Below, in pieces: positions 1 through 8,122 of a DNA stretch of 64,000 bases. The notes under the pieces were generated by a model. That model saw only the letters and a program-made list of their open reading frames with translations. It did no database searches and had not been told where the DNA came from. Every line of letters starts with the position of its first letter. The first letter of the stretch is position 1. The position numbers and the translations under genes are program-made. This stretch comes from Afifellaceae bacterium (lineage in GTDB: Bacteria; Pseudomonadota; Alphaproteobacteria; Rhizobiales; Afifellaceae): NCBI GenBank assembly GCA_028281235.1, contig JANQKG010000036.1, positions 124,001 through 188,000 on the forward strand, given 5' to 3'.

Positions 1-1
1 A

Positions 2-1135
2 TACCATCTCCTCGGCAACCATCTCTTCGCCAACGCCAAGGCGCTCGTGTTTGCCGGACATTTTTTCGAAGGCGCGGAAGCGCAAGGCTGGCTGGAGAAC
101 GGGCTTGCCATCCTGGCAAGCGAAATCGACGAGCAGATATTGTCGGACGGTGGGCAGTTCGAGCTCTCTCCAATGTATCACGCGTTGGCGTTGGAGGACG
201 TGCTCGACCTCCTGAACCTGACGCGCGCCTATCCGCAAATCGGCGAGGAACAGTGGACGGCGCTGGTGCAGGAGCTAGAGGAAAAAGCGTCACTTATGCG
301 GCGTTGGCTCGCCGTTATGTGCCATCCGGATGGCGAGATCGCCTTTTTCAACGATGCGGCTATTGGCGTTGCCCCGGCACCTGCCGAACTTGAAGCCTAT
401 GCCGCGCGGCTGGGAATGCCCGCCGTCGGTAGAGGTCTCGACGCACTCACCGTGCTGCCCGACAGCGGTTATGTCCGGCTTGCCGCCGGGCCGGCCGTTG
501 CCATCCTCGACCTGGCGCGTATCGGTCCGGACTACCTGCCCGGCCACGCTCATGCCGATACGCTGAGCTTCGAACTCTCCGTCCACGGCAAGCGGCTGCT
601 GGTCAATTCCGGCACATCGGTCTACACCGTCGGGCCTGAGCGGTTGCGCCAGCGCGGCACGGCTGCGCACAACACGGTCCTCGTCAACGGTGTGGATTCC
701 TCCGAAGTGTGGTCCGGTTTTCGCGTGGCGCGCCGCGCCCGACCAAAGAAGATGCGCGTCGCTTCAGAGGGCAATTGTCTAGTCGCTGAGGCGGCGCACG
801 ACGGATATCGGCGTCTTCCGGGGCGACCTGAACATGGCAGGCGCTGGCAGCTCTTCAAGGATCGCCTCGTCGTGGAGGATTGCGTGTCAGTCGCGAACCT
901 TCCCGCCGAGGCCCGGTTTCACTTTCACCCCAGCGCTAGGCCGGAGCAGACAGAAGCGGCTGCAGGCGCGGTCCTCGTTGATGGCGGTCGCCGAATCGCT
1001 TGGCGCGTTGACGGCGCCGGCATGCGCCTGGAGCCGGCGACCTGGCATCCGGAGTTCGGCATCTCCAGCCCGACCACCTGCCTGGCCCTCACGCTGCGGG
1101 ATGGCCGCAGCCGGCTTGAACTGTGCTGGGCGTGA
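2..1135 (+). CDS. Heparinase II/III-like protein, 3' part
   Basis: This is the C-terminal part of a heparinase II/III-family polysaccharide lyase-like protein. The reading frame is already open at base 2 with residues YHLLGNHLFANAKALVF, which match the end of the helical N-terminal domain of the family, so the real start lies before the window; a GTG at 47 is internal. About 378 residues are visible. The C-terminal beta-sandwich is recognisable from GHAHADTLSFEL and the AAHNTVLVNG segment. Such proteins cleave or process uronic-acid polysaccharides and are common inside exopolysaccharide loci. Stop to next start is only 6 bases, so it is probably co-transcribed with the glycosyltransferase at 1142. 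The exact substrate cannot be told. Confidence 0.8.
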   Translation, partial: YHLLGNHLFANAKALVFAGHFFEGAEAQGWLENGLAILASEIDEQILSDGGQFELSPMYHALALEDVLDLLNLTRAYPQIGEEQWTALVQELEEKASLMRRWLAVMCHPDGEIAFFNDAAIGVAPAPAELEAYAARLGMPAVGRGLDALTVLPDSGYVRLAAGPAVAILDLARIGPDYLPGHAHADTLSFELSVHGKRLLVNSGTSVYTVGPERLRQRGTAAHNTVLVNGVDSSEVWSGFRVARRARPKKMRVASEGNCLVAEAAHDGYRRLPGRPEHGRRWQLFKDRLVVEDCVSVANLPAEARFHFHPSARPEQTEAAAGAVLVDGGRRIAWRVDGAGMRLEPATWHPEFGISSPTTCLALTLRDGRSRLELCWA

Positions 1136-1141
1136 ACCGGC

Positions 1142-2374
1142 GTGCATATCCTGTTCCTGACGGACAACTTTCCGCCCGAGACGAATGCGCCCGCCAACCG
1201 GACCTTCGAGCATTGCCGACAATGGGTGCAGGAAGGTCATAAGGTGACCGTTGTCACATGTGTGCCGAACTTCCCGAAGGGCGAGGTCTTCGAGGGCTAT
1301 CGCAACAGCCCGTGGAGCCGGGAAGAGATGGCCGGCATCCGGGTCGTCCGCGTGTGGAGCTACATCACCCGCAACGAAGGCTTCGCCAAGCGCATCCTTG
1401 ACTATCTGAGCTACATGGTGAGCGGCAGCGTCGGGAGCTTGTTCGTTCGGCGCCCGGACATCGTAATCGGCACATCGCCGCAGTTCTTCACCGCATGCGC
1501 TGCCTACTTCGTCGCTACCGTGAAACGGCGGCCGTGGGTGTTCGAGTTGCGCGACATCTGGCCGGAGTCGATCCGCGCGGTTGGCGCAATGCAGGAATCG
1601 CGCCTGCTGGCGTTCTTGGAGCGGCTTGAGCTGTTCCTTTACCGGAAGGCGACGAAGGTCGTAGCCGTCACGCACGCCTTCAAGTCTAACCTGGTCTCGC
1701 GCGGCATCGACGCGTCCAAGATTGAAGTGGTGACGAATGGGGTCGATGCCGACGCGTTCGCGCCCGCTCCTAAGGACCCAGAGCTGGAAAGCACGCTGGG
1801 ACTTAAGGACAAGTTCGTTGCGGGCTATATCGGCACGCACGGTCTTGCCCACAGTCTCGATACGCTTGTTGATGCGGCGGCGATGCTTCGAGACAAGTCG
1901 GAGGCGGAGCACTTTCGCATCATCATGCTGGGTGATGGCGCTGACCGCTTGCGGCTGCAGGAGCGCGCGCGCTCTCTTCGACTAACGAACATGATCTTTG
2001 TTGACAGCGTTCCGCGCGATCAGATTGCCCGTTATTGGTCATTGCTGGACGTCTCAATCATCCATCTAAAAAAGAGCGATCTCTTCACCAACGTGATACC
2101 GTCGAAGCTGTTCGAGTGCATGGCTATGGGGATACCTGTCCTGCAGGGTGTTCGCGGCGAGTCGGCGGAGATCGTCGAGAGGACGGAAGTCGGCCTGACA
2201 TTTGAGCCCGAGAATGCCAATGCGTTGGTAGACCAGCTTGTTATGCTGCATTCCGATCGCGCTCTTGCCGACGAGTTCCGCAGGAATGGGCCGGTTGCCG
2301 CTCGCCAATATGACCGGAAGGTCCTCGCTCTGAAAATGCTGGACGTCCTCAAGATGGTGCAATCCAAGTCGTGA
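1142..2374 (+). CDS. Glycosyltransferase family 4 (WbuB-like)
   Basis: A 410-residue GT-B fold glycosyltransferase. The N-terminal domain begins MHILFLTDNFPPETNAPA, the usual opening of WbuB-type GT4 enzymes that add an (amino)sugar in O-antigen or capsule assembly, and FELRDIWPESI is another family landmark near residue 140. The C-terminal donor domain carries GYIGTHGLAHSLDTL, then PSKLFECMAMGIPVL with the Glu of the EX7E-type motif. No signal peptide or membrane anchor is evident, so it should act at the cytoplasmic membrane face on a lipid-linked acceptor. The start is GTG at 1142, right after the lyase stop. The donor sugar is unknown. Confidence 0.85.
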   Translation: MHILFLTDNFPPETNAPANRTFEHCRQWVQEGHKVTVVTCVPNFPKGEVFEGYRNSPWSREEMAGIRVVRVWSYITRNEGFAKRILDYLSYMVSGSVGSLFVRRPDIVIGTSPQFFTACAAYFVATVKRRPWVFELRDIWPESIRAVGAMQESRLLAFLERLELFLYRKATKVVAVTHAFKSNLVSRGIDASKIEVVTNGVDADAFAPAPKDPELESTLGLKDKFVAGYIGTHGLAHSLDTLVDAAAMLRDKSEAEHFRIIMLGDGADRLRLQERARSLRLTNMIFVDSVPRDQIARYWSLLDVSIIHLKKSDLFTNVIPSKLFECMAMGIPVLQGVRGESAEIVERTEVGLTFEPENANALVDQLVMLHSDRALADEFRRNGPVAARQYDRKVLALKMLDVLKMVQSKS

Positions 2375-2465
2375 TTAGGTCCGCGGACATACGTACGCGC
2401 GCCGGGCATCTGCCCCAACCGTATTCCGGCGCTGTGTTTGCCATTGTCGAGTCATTGAGGTCGCG

Positions 2466-3500
2466 GTGAAGATCCTCGTCACCGGCAGTGCGGGCTTTGT
2501 CGGCTTCCACGTCGCGAAGCAGCTTTTGGAGCGCGGCGACAATGTCGTCGGTTTCGATGTCGTGAACGATTACTACGATCCATCGCTGAAGGAGGCGCGG
2601 CTCACTGTCTTGGAGGAGACGGCGCAAAGAGCCGACCGCGGTTTCGTTTTTGTCCGCGCCAATCTGGCCGACCGTGCAGCGGTGGATTCCTGCTTCGCCG
2701 CACACGACTTCGACCGCGTGATCCACCTCGCCGCCCAGGCGGGCGTGCGCTACTCGCTGGAAAATCCGCACGCTTATGTCGAAAGCAATCTCGTCGGCTT
2801 CACCAACATCCTGGAAGCCTGCCGCCACACATCGACGCCGCATCTGACCTACGCCAGCACCAGCAGCGTCTACGGGGCGAACACCAAACGGCCTTTCTCC
2901 GAGCACGACACGGCCGACCATCCGCTGCAGTTCTACGCCGCCACGAAACGCGCCAACGAGCTGATGGCGCACAGCTACAGCCATCTCTATCGGCTGCCGA
3001 CGACCGGCCTGCGCTTCTTCACTGTCTACGGGCCATGGGGCCGACCGGACATGGCGCTCTTCCTGTTCACTCGGAAGATCCTCGCCGGTGAGCCGATCCC
3101 CGTCTTCAATCGCGGTCAGCACACACGCGACTTTACCTATGTCGACGACATCGCTCACGGCGTCATCCTGTGCAGCGACCATATCGCCGCACCCGATCCC
3201 GCCTGGAGCAGCGACCGTCCCGATCTGGCCACCAGCGACGCGCCGTTTCGCATCCTCAATATCGGCAACAATAGCCCCGTGAAGCTCTTCGACTACATTG
3301 AAGCACTGGAGGAATGCCTCGACCGGAAGGCGGAACTGGACCTGCTGCCGCTGCAAAAGGGCGATGTGCCCGACACCTATGCGGATGTATCGGAGATCGA
3401 GCGGCAGGTTGATTTCCGCCCAAGCACGCCAATACACGAAGGCGTTGAAGCCTTCGTGAAGTGGTATCTCGGATTCTACCGGGCTGGCGGAAACCAGTAG
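2466..3500 (+). CDS. UDP-glucuronate 4-epimerase-like NAD-dependent epimerase
   Basis: A 344-residue extended short-chain dehydrogenase. The NAD-binding glycine motif [11 protein letters not shown] is at residues 7-17, and the catalytic Tyr/Lys pair is in [10 protein letters not shown] with a preceding STSSVYG. The segment [20 protein letters not shown] near the N-terminus is typical of UDP-glucuronate 4-epimerases, which make UDP-galacturonate for surface polysaccharides. The length fits the family (about 335-345). The start is GTG at 2466; the 91-base gap from the previous gene leaves room for a promoter. Substrate assignment is by family resemblance only. Confidence 0.85.
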   Translation: MKILVTGSAGFVGFHVAKQLLERGDNVVGFDVVNDYYDPSLKEARLTVLEETAQRADRGFVFVRANLADRAAVDSCFAAHDFDRVIHLAAQAGVRYSLENPHAYVESNLVGFTNILEACRHTSTPHLTYASTSSVYGANTKRPFSEHDTADHPLQFYAATKRANELMAHSYSHLYRLPTTGLRFFTVYGPWGRPDMALFLFTRKILAGEPIPVFNRGQHTRDFTYVDDIAHGVILCSDHIAAPDPAWSSDRPDLATSDAPFRILNIGNNSPVKLFDYIEALEECLDRKAELDLLPLQKGDVPDTYADVSEIERQVDFRPSTPIHEGVEAFVKWYLGFYRAGGNQ

Positions 3501-3619
3501 GTGCTCAGCCCGAGGGGGGCGCTATCCGGCCGCTTTCGCGGAAACTCAAAGACCCAGTGATTCGTTATTGTACCCTACGAGATGGAGGAGGCAAGGTGAC
3601 AACGATCTCGGCCCGGCCG

Positions 3620-4579
3620 CTATCCGCGGGACGCGCGACGTTGTGCTTTTCGCTGATGCAGCAGCGCCATCCCCGAACGCATCGTGTTGATCTGCTGCGT
3701 GTAGCGCACCACCATCTCCGGCGATTTCCATCCGCCGGCGTGCATGATGGGCACGAGGTCGATGCCGTGCTCGGTCATGTCGAGGGCGGCGCCGATACGG
3801 AAGGAGTGACCGGAGAGCCGAGCGACGAGATCGGGCCCGACGCCGGCCTTGCGCGCCAGGTCTTTGAGAATGCGCGTGACCGAGTAGTCGCAGAGCGGCT
3901 TCTCGAAGAGAGTCTTTCCGCGCACGCCGCGGAAGATCGGGCCGCCGATGATATCCGCCGCGTTCAGCCAGTCGTCCAGAAGCGCGACGGTCCGCGGCGA
4001 TAGGTAGGCCAGCCGGCCTTGGCCAAGCTGGTCGGCCTTGGAGCGGCGCACAAGGATCGTGGCCGATCCATCCGCCGCCGTGGTGATGTCGTCGGCCCGT
4101 AGAGCGATAAGCTCCGAGCGCCGACAGAGCGTGTCGTAGCCGACCGCGATCAGCGCGCGATTGCGGACGCCTGCCAGGTCGGTGCCGCACGCGTCGATCA
4201 GCGCGTCCCTGAGGCCGGAGCGCAGCCCGGCTGCCTGCTGCTGCCGTCCGCCCCGCGCGCGCAGGAGCTTCCGAACGGCCATCCTGACCGCCTCGGTCTG
4301 CCCGGGATCAGCCTCCCCAAACATCCTGTGAAGTCTTGAGATCGCCGCAACGCGGCGGCGCACGCTTGCCTGCGCGTGGGTCTCGCCGAGCGCTGCAACG
4401 TATTCTGCGACTGTGTCCGGCGTAGCCGGCAACGCCGCAAGGTCTCTGTCATTGCACCAGGCTTCAAAGTCGGCAAAATCTGAGCGGTAGGCACGAATCG
4501 TGTTGTGAGCGTAGGCTCCCTCCATTGATTTGAGCTGCAATCGCCAGTTTGGTGTCGATGCAATGGATTCAGTGCTCAT
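3620..4579 (-). CDS. Tyrosine recombinase / phage-type integrase
   Basis: An approximately 319-residue tyrosine recombinase. An N-terminal SAM-like core-binding domain (HNTIRAYRSDFADFEAWC) is followed by a complete catalytic domain: Arg in LCRRSELIAL, Lys in VRRSKADQLG, the HSFRIGAA box, the GGW position and the nucleophile Tyr in VVRYTQQIN. All catalytic positions are present, so the enzyme looks active. I prefer the ATG at 4579 because the ATG at 4600 lies inside a perfect palindrome (4586-4616) that makes better sense as an upstream site. It is divergent from a small HTH gene 47 bases away. It may have mobilised the neighbouring accessory block or act as a resolvase; no matching attachment-site pair was recognised in the window. 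Confidence 0.88.
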   Translation of the reverse strand: MSTESIASTPNWRLQLKSMEGAYAHNTIRAYRSDFADFEAWCNDRDLAALPATPDTVAEYVAALGETHAQASVRRRVAAISRLHRMFGEADPGQTEAVRMAVRKLLRARGGRQQQAAGLRSGLRDALIDACGTDLAGVRNRALIAVGYDTLCRRSELIALRADDITTAADGSATILVRRSKADQLGQGRLAYLSPRTVALLDDWLNAADIIGGPIFRGVRGKTLFEKPLCDYSVTRILKDLARKAGVGPDLVARLSGHSFRIGAALDMTEHGIDLVPIMHAGGWKSPEMVVRYTQQINTMRSGMALLHQRKAQRRASRG

Positions 4580-4585
4580 TCGCCC

Positions 4586-4616
4586 AACGATAGTTACCAT
4601 TATGGTAACTATCGTT
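4586..4616. promoter_or_regulatory. Perfect 31-bp palindrome between recombinase and HTH gene
   Basis: Left arm AACGATAGTTACCAT (4586-4600), one central T, right arm ATGGTAACTATCGTT (4602-4616): every base pairs. It lies in the divergent interval between the recombinase (starting 4579 or 4600) and the HTH gene (starting 4627). It may be the operator of the HTH protein, or a recombinase core site, since inverted arms of about 12 bp around a 7-bp centre resemble the sites of tyrosine recombinases. The sequence alone does not decide. Confidence 0.8.
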
Positions 4617-4626
4617 ACATAACGCG

Positions 4627-4902
4627 ATGTGTCAAGGCACGATCACCGGGGCGCAAGTGAGGGCGGCTCGAGCGCTGCTCGGATGGACGGCGGAAGACGC
4701 AGGGCAGGCTGCCGCCATTACGAGAAAAACCGTTGAGAGATTCGAGCACTGCGAGGGTGTACCGGACTTCCGCTCCGACACGCTCCTAAGATTGCGGCGT
4801 GCATTCGAGGCCGCCGGAGTTGAATTCATCGGTTCCCCGGAAGACAGACCGGGCGTGCGGCTTTGGCCGGCGCAGCGCACGCGCGACGCATCCGCGGATT
4901 GA
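4627..4902 (+). CDS. Small XRE-type HTH transcriptional regulator
   Basis: A 91-residue protein whose first 60 residues fit an XRE/Cro helix-turn-helix: ITGAQVRAARALLGWTAED, then AAAITRKTVERFEHCEG and a following LLRLRRAFEAAGVEFI. This layout, ending in an ‘F-x-AGVEFI’ strand, is common in short alphaproteobacterial regulators beside integrases. It starts with ATG at 4627, 11 bases after the palindrome that is its likely binding site, and is divergent from the recombinase. I infer that it controls the recombinase and itself; the target is not proven. Confidence 0.8.
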   Translation: MCQGTITGAQVRAARALLGWTAEDAGQAAAITRKTVERFEHCEGVPDFRSDTLLRLRRAFEAAGVEFIGSPEDRPGVRLWPAQRTRDASAD

Positions 4903-4985
4903 TCGGAGAGCAAGGAAAGAGGCGGCGCACACAGTCTGGGGCAACGACCTTGCCGAGTTGCCACAATAAGGTGCTGGGTAGAAAG

Positions 4986-5354
4986 CTAAGGCGCTATCAG
5001 GCCACACTCGATGTAAAGGCGATAGAGCTGGTCTTCGTCGCCCTCTGGAATCCACTTCAGCTGCTGTGTCGCGCTCAGTTCATTGAAGATGAACTTTTGT
5101 GGAAGCTGGTTGGTGACCCGGAAGGTGCCGCACGCCACGACAGGCCCCTTGCCGGGTCTGAGGTCCGATAGTTCGCCGGTCTCGTATTGCCTTGTGAGTT
5201 GATGGCGAAGGGCAGCTAGCAAGTCCGGGCTGATATTGTCTTCCGTGCCGTCGACCACGGATATGGCGACCGGCCGCGGCTCTTCTGAGAACTCTTGTGC
5301 GAGCGCAAGCGAGCAGATGAGCCCAGAGACAATCAAACTTAGTGTCACGCGCAA
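4986..5354 (-). CDS. Small exported hypothetical protein
   Basis: I do not recognise the family. The frame is open up to an ATG at 5429, but the best start is TTG at 5354, preceded by GGAGG at a 6-base spacing and leading directly into a signal peptide (RVTLSLIVSGLICSLALA, then QEF). The product would be about 122 residues, roughly 100 after cleavage, with no further membrane segment. The mature part contains two Cys (in VACGTF and IECGLI) that could form a disulfide in the periplasm. It is convergent with the HTH gene and sits in the accessory block; no functional link to neighbours is visible. Confidence 0.6.
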   Translation of the reverse strand: MRVTLSLIVSGLICSLALAQEFSEEPRPVAISVVDGTEDNISPDLLAALRHQLTRQYETGELSDLRPGKGPVVACGTFRVTNQLPQKFIFNELSATQQLKWIPEGDEDQLYRLYIECGLIAP

Positions 5355-5692
5355 GAGGCACCTCCGACACGTCGCTAATCCATCGGGCGTGATCAAGATG
5401 TGCCTACTCCATGACCTGCCGTCCCTCAACCGCGGCTCCTCGGCAGCGTCGCGGCCAGGCCGCCGATCCTCACCGATAAGACGCCTTCAGCCGGCCCCCA
5501 AACATCCGATAAGCGAGTTTATCGGGTGGTCGGTCAGAGGCAGGCGCCTGGGTGCAACGGCGCGATAAGAAGGCCTTCATATCGCCGCGGAGAAGGTTCC
5601 GGTAATCCTATATCTATATTTCATTTTTTGAGTCTTATGTTGAAATGAATAGTGAGAATTACATTATTGTGTCCGAAAGAATAGATAGGTAG
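5355..5692. other. Gene-free stretch turning AT-rich
   Basis: No convincing coding frame is seen. A short hairpin with 7-bp arms (CCGATAA / TTATCGG, 5506-5525, 6-base loop) is present, and the tetramer GATAAG recurs around it (5475, 5508, 5566). From about 5596 the base composition falls sharply into an AT-rich tract lasting to about 5700, unlike the surrounding GC-rich DNA. That suggests a promoter zone or a junction of transferred DNA upstream of the lasso precursor gene. Confidence 0.5.
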
Positions 5693-5980
5693 ATTATACT
5701 GGTTACTCTTCTAGGCCTGAATGCGTTTTATGCGGACTCCGCGGCCACCTTGATCCAGGACGGCAGGCTTGTCGCCGCTGTGAAGTTCCATCTTTCCAGT
5801 GATTCCGTATTGAGATACAATTTTTGCGGTCTGGGGTTCCTGGCGGGGCATCCTACGGTTGCTCAGAATGCGCGAGGAGAATTTGCAACTGGGTGTAGAT
5901 CATGCGGAAAAAGACACAGACAAAGCGTGGTGAGGTGTCCGGCGCAGCGAAGAGGCGCTGGACCAAACCCTCAATCGTAA
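5693..5980 (+). pseudogene. Carbamoyltransferase (NodU/CmcH-type) N-terminal fragment
   Basis: The frame from 5696 reads LLGLNAFYADSAATLIQDGR followed by LVAAV, which closely matches the first ~25 residues of NodU/CmcH-type carbamoyltransferases (ILGLNxxHDxSAxLxxDGxLVAA). After about 5773 the match stops abruptly: the EEERF/KH segment that should follow is absent, and the remainder of the frame to 5980 resembles nothing. There is no clear start codon; a TTG at 5750 is internal. I read it as a decayed remnant of a larger gene lost by rearrangement. It overlaps the lasso precursor start in another frame, which argues that the tail is not translated. Confidence 0.5.
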
Positions 5981-6054
5981 TTGTGAAAGAGGCATCGGAC
6001 TCTAAGCTGTTGCCCGCCGGCCCGTTTGATGACGGCGCTTTTCCGACGAGTTGA
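5902..6054 (+). CDS. Lasso peptide precursor (50 residues)
   Basis: A 50-codon gene starting ATG at 5902 and ending TGA at 6054. The basic N-terminus (MRKKTQTKRG) leads to W20-T-K-P23-S-I25, which fits the YxxPxL leader signature bound by the PqqD-like recognition element of lasso systems, with Trp for Tyr. The C-terminus KLLPAGPFDDGAFPTS has only D43 and D44 as ring-closing acids. A core beginning at L36 or L37 gives rings of 7 to 9 residues, the permitted range; L36 has Ser at -2, where lasso leaders usually have Thr. The last residue is Ser, as in paeninodin, whose C-terminal Ser is phosphorylated by an HPr-kinase-like enzyme; such an enzyme is encoded at 8123. The ribosome-binding site is weak (GGGTG). 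The cleavage site is inferred, not seen. Confidence 0.72.
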   Translation: MRKKTQTKRGEVSGAAKRRWTKPSIVIVKEASDSKLLPAGPFDDGAFPTS

Positions 6055-6182
6055 ACGGGCCAGATATCCAGACGATCCGCCTCTCCAAGAGATGGCTGTG
6101 GCTCTACGTCCTACTAGGCCCTTGGCTCAAGATCGTTCGCGTGTGCCATCGCGAGCTTAAAGCGATTCGGTCGTCGAGCTAG
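6051..6182 (+). other. Possible 43-codon frame or gene tail
   Basis: A frame from TTG 6051 to TAG 6182 overlaps the precursor stop (TTGA) and encodes a short aromatic, hydrophobic segment, KRWLWLYVLLGPWLKIVR, followed by a basic tail. It could be a small membrane peptide coupled to the precursor, or the leftover C-terminus of a lost gene; the second seems likelier because no ribosome-binding site is evident and it runs into the end of the exporter gene on the other strand. Confidence 0.2.
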
Positions 6183-7969
6183 GGTAGGGCCTGTCCCGAC
6201 ACAGCGGCTTCATGTTCGCTTTCGCACACACGCCCGCTTTGCAGCACAAAGACCCGGTCAACATAAGGGATGTTCGGAAGCCGGTGTGTGATGATCAAGA
6301 TCGTCATCTGGTGGCGCAGCGGTTCCAGCGTTGCCAGCAACTGGCGCTCAAGATCAACATCCACCGCACTCGTCGCCTCGTCGAGGATGAGCATCCTGGG
6401 CCGTCGTAGAAGGGCTCTGGCGAGGCAGACGCGCTGGCGTTCACCGCCTGAGAGCGCTTGGCCGCGCTCGCCGACCCTGTGATCAAGTCCATTTTCAAGA
6501 GCGCGCACGAAACTGTGCGCCCCGGCCATCTCAAGCGCCCGCCACATATCGGCGTCGGAGCTTTCCGGCCAAGCCCAGAGCAGATTGTCTCGCAACGATC
6601 CGTCGAACAAGAACGGGTCTTGCGGCACATAGGCGATGTTTCGGCGCCAATTCGCCAGGACCGGACCGGCAAGCCGCTCTCCATCGATCGCCACAATTCC
6701 CGAACTTGGCGTCAGCAGGCCGACTAAAATGTCGACCAGCGTCGTCTTTCCTGCGCCGGAGGGTCCAACCAGCGCCACTAACTCGCCGGCCTGGATCGTC
6801 AATGAAACGCCGCGCAGGATGTTGCCGCTCTCGCCGGCATGGCCGAAATGAACGTCCCGGAATTCGACGAGCGGCTTGCCGGCGTTTGGCGGCTCAGATT
6901 CATCTGCACGGGTTGCTTGTGCCGGCTCTGAGGGCCGCTGGTCCCTGGCGAGGCTCAGCTCCATGTCGCGAAGCGCTTCGAAGGCGGGAAGCATGTTGGA
7001 GAACGATTGGATCCCTTGTTGCAGGACGAGAAATGGTCCTGAGAGGCGGGCAAGAATAAGCAGGATCACCGTCAGGACCGGGATCGGCGTTGCAAAAACC
7101 AACAGGCCGAGCGCGATGACAACACACGCCATCAAGCCTGAGAGCGACTGGAAGATGAACGCTGCGCGGACTTGCTCGCGCGTGAACCCGATCAGTTGAT
7201 GTCCGACGCTTTCCAGCTTGGCGTCAAATCGGGCCACATGCCTCTGCTCGGCGCCATGTGTCTTTGCCAGTTTAAGTCCGGAGAGGAACTGGCCAAGCAC
7301 CGAATGAACATCGCGCCCGGCATGAGTGAGGCGCTCGCCGAGTTTCCGTGCCTTCTTTATCAAAGGCATGAGCGTCAGCGACACCAACGTAACAAAAATG
7401 AGAACCAGCGCGGTCAAGACCGGTGAAAGAGCCAGCGCGATGATGAGCTGTGTGACCAGAATGGCCAAGGACGCGCCGGCCCGCAGGATGTAGTCGGTGC
7501 CTTGCGCCATACGCGTGACGTCATTGATGATGGCGTGTTCGATGTCCGTATGCCGCTGCGCTGCGACAGCGGACCACGACGCTCCGGCTAAGGCGTGAAA
7601 GAGCCGAGACCGCCAGTAATTGACGAAGCCGATCGATAGCGCTCTGAGCCTGACATCGCGGTTCCAGATCGCCAGGCCACGAAGAACAAAGAGCGCCAGA
7701 AACAATGTCGTTGCAGCTATAAGTTGTTCATGCGTCGATCCAAGGCCTATCGATTGCATTGTCTCAATCGCGGTGGAGGCAAAGCCGGATTGAGGAGAAT
7801 TCAGGACCAACTCAAGAAGCGGGACGAGCGAGAGAATGCCGATGCCTTCAAGCACGGCAGCGGCAAGCACCAGCCCGCCGGCGACGACCGAGCGGCTGCC
7901 CGCAAAGGCGTAGAATGATCTCGCGAAAGCCCTAGAGCTCTCTAGCATCACACGACCTGGGGCGGCCAT
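6179..7969 (-). CDS. ABC exporter of the lasso cluster (D protein)
   Basis: A 596-residue half-transporter with an N-terminal six-helix ABC membrane domain (about residues 25-330) and a C-terminal ATPase. Walker A GPSGAGKTT is near residue 402, the signature LSGGERQR near 505 and Walker B MLILDEATSAVD near 525, so the ATPase looks intact. No N-terminal C39 protease domain is present, as expected for lasso exporters, where leader removal is done by the B protein. It runs convergent with the precursor gene and divergent from the kinase gene (153-base gap). The likely role is export of, and immunity to, the mature peptide; placement in this cluster is the main argument, since lipid-A/glycan exporters look similar. 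Confidence 0.85.
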   Translation of the reverse strand: MAAPGRVMLESSRAFARSFYAFAGSRSVVAGGLVLAAAVLEGIGILSLVPLLELVLNSPQSGFASTAIETMQSIGLGSTHEQLIAATTLFLALFVLRGLAIWNRDVRLRALSIGFVNYWRSRLFHALAGASWSAVAAQRHTDIEHAIINDVTRMAQGTDYILRAGASLAILVTQLIIALALSPVLTALVLIFVTLVSLTLMPLIKKARKLGERLTHAGRDVHSVLGQFLSGLKLAKTHGAEQRHVARFDAKLESVGHQLIGFTREQVRAAFIFQSLSGLMACVVIALGLLVFATPIPVLTVILLILARLSGPFLVLQQGIQSFSNMLPAFEALRDMELSLARDQRPSEPAQATRADESEPPNAGKPLVEFRDVHFGHAGESGNILRGVSLTIQAGELVALVGPSGAGKTTLVDILVGLLTPSSGIVAIDGERLAGPVLANWRRNIAYVPQDPFLFDGSLRDNLLWAWPESSDADMWRALEMAGAHSFVRALENGLDHRVGERGQALSGGERQRVCLARALLRRPRMLILDEATSAVDVDLERQLLATLEPLRHQMTILIITHRLPNIPYVDRVFVLQSGRVCESEHEAAVSGQALP

Positions 7970-8122
7970 CGCGCTGCACCAATTCGTGCGCTTGTCTCGT
8001 CATTTTGCCGCCGCGCCATAAGCCCCCACGGGTCAGCGTTCCGGGTTCATCGCTCGGGGCTGGACGGTCAAGACCAGAAGGCCAGCCGATGGGCCGCATC
8101 GACAAGGTTCAGTTGTAGAAGG

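Noticed and set aside
5750-5980. A 76-codon protein gene starting at TTG 5750
   Set aside because: Similarity to carbamoyltransferase begins upstream of that codon and stops within 8 codons after it; the rest is unlike any protein and overlaps the precursor.
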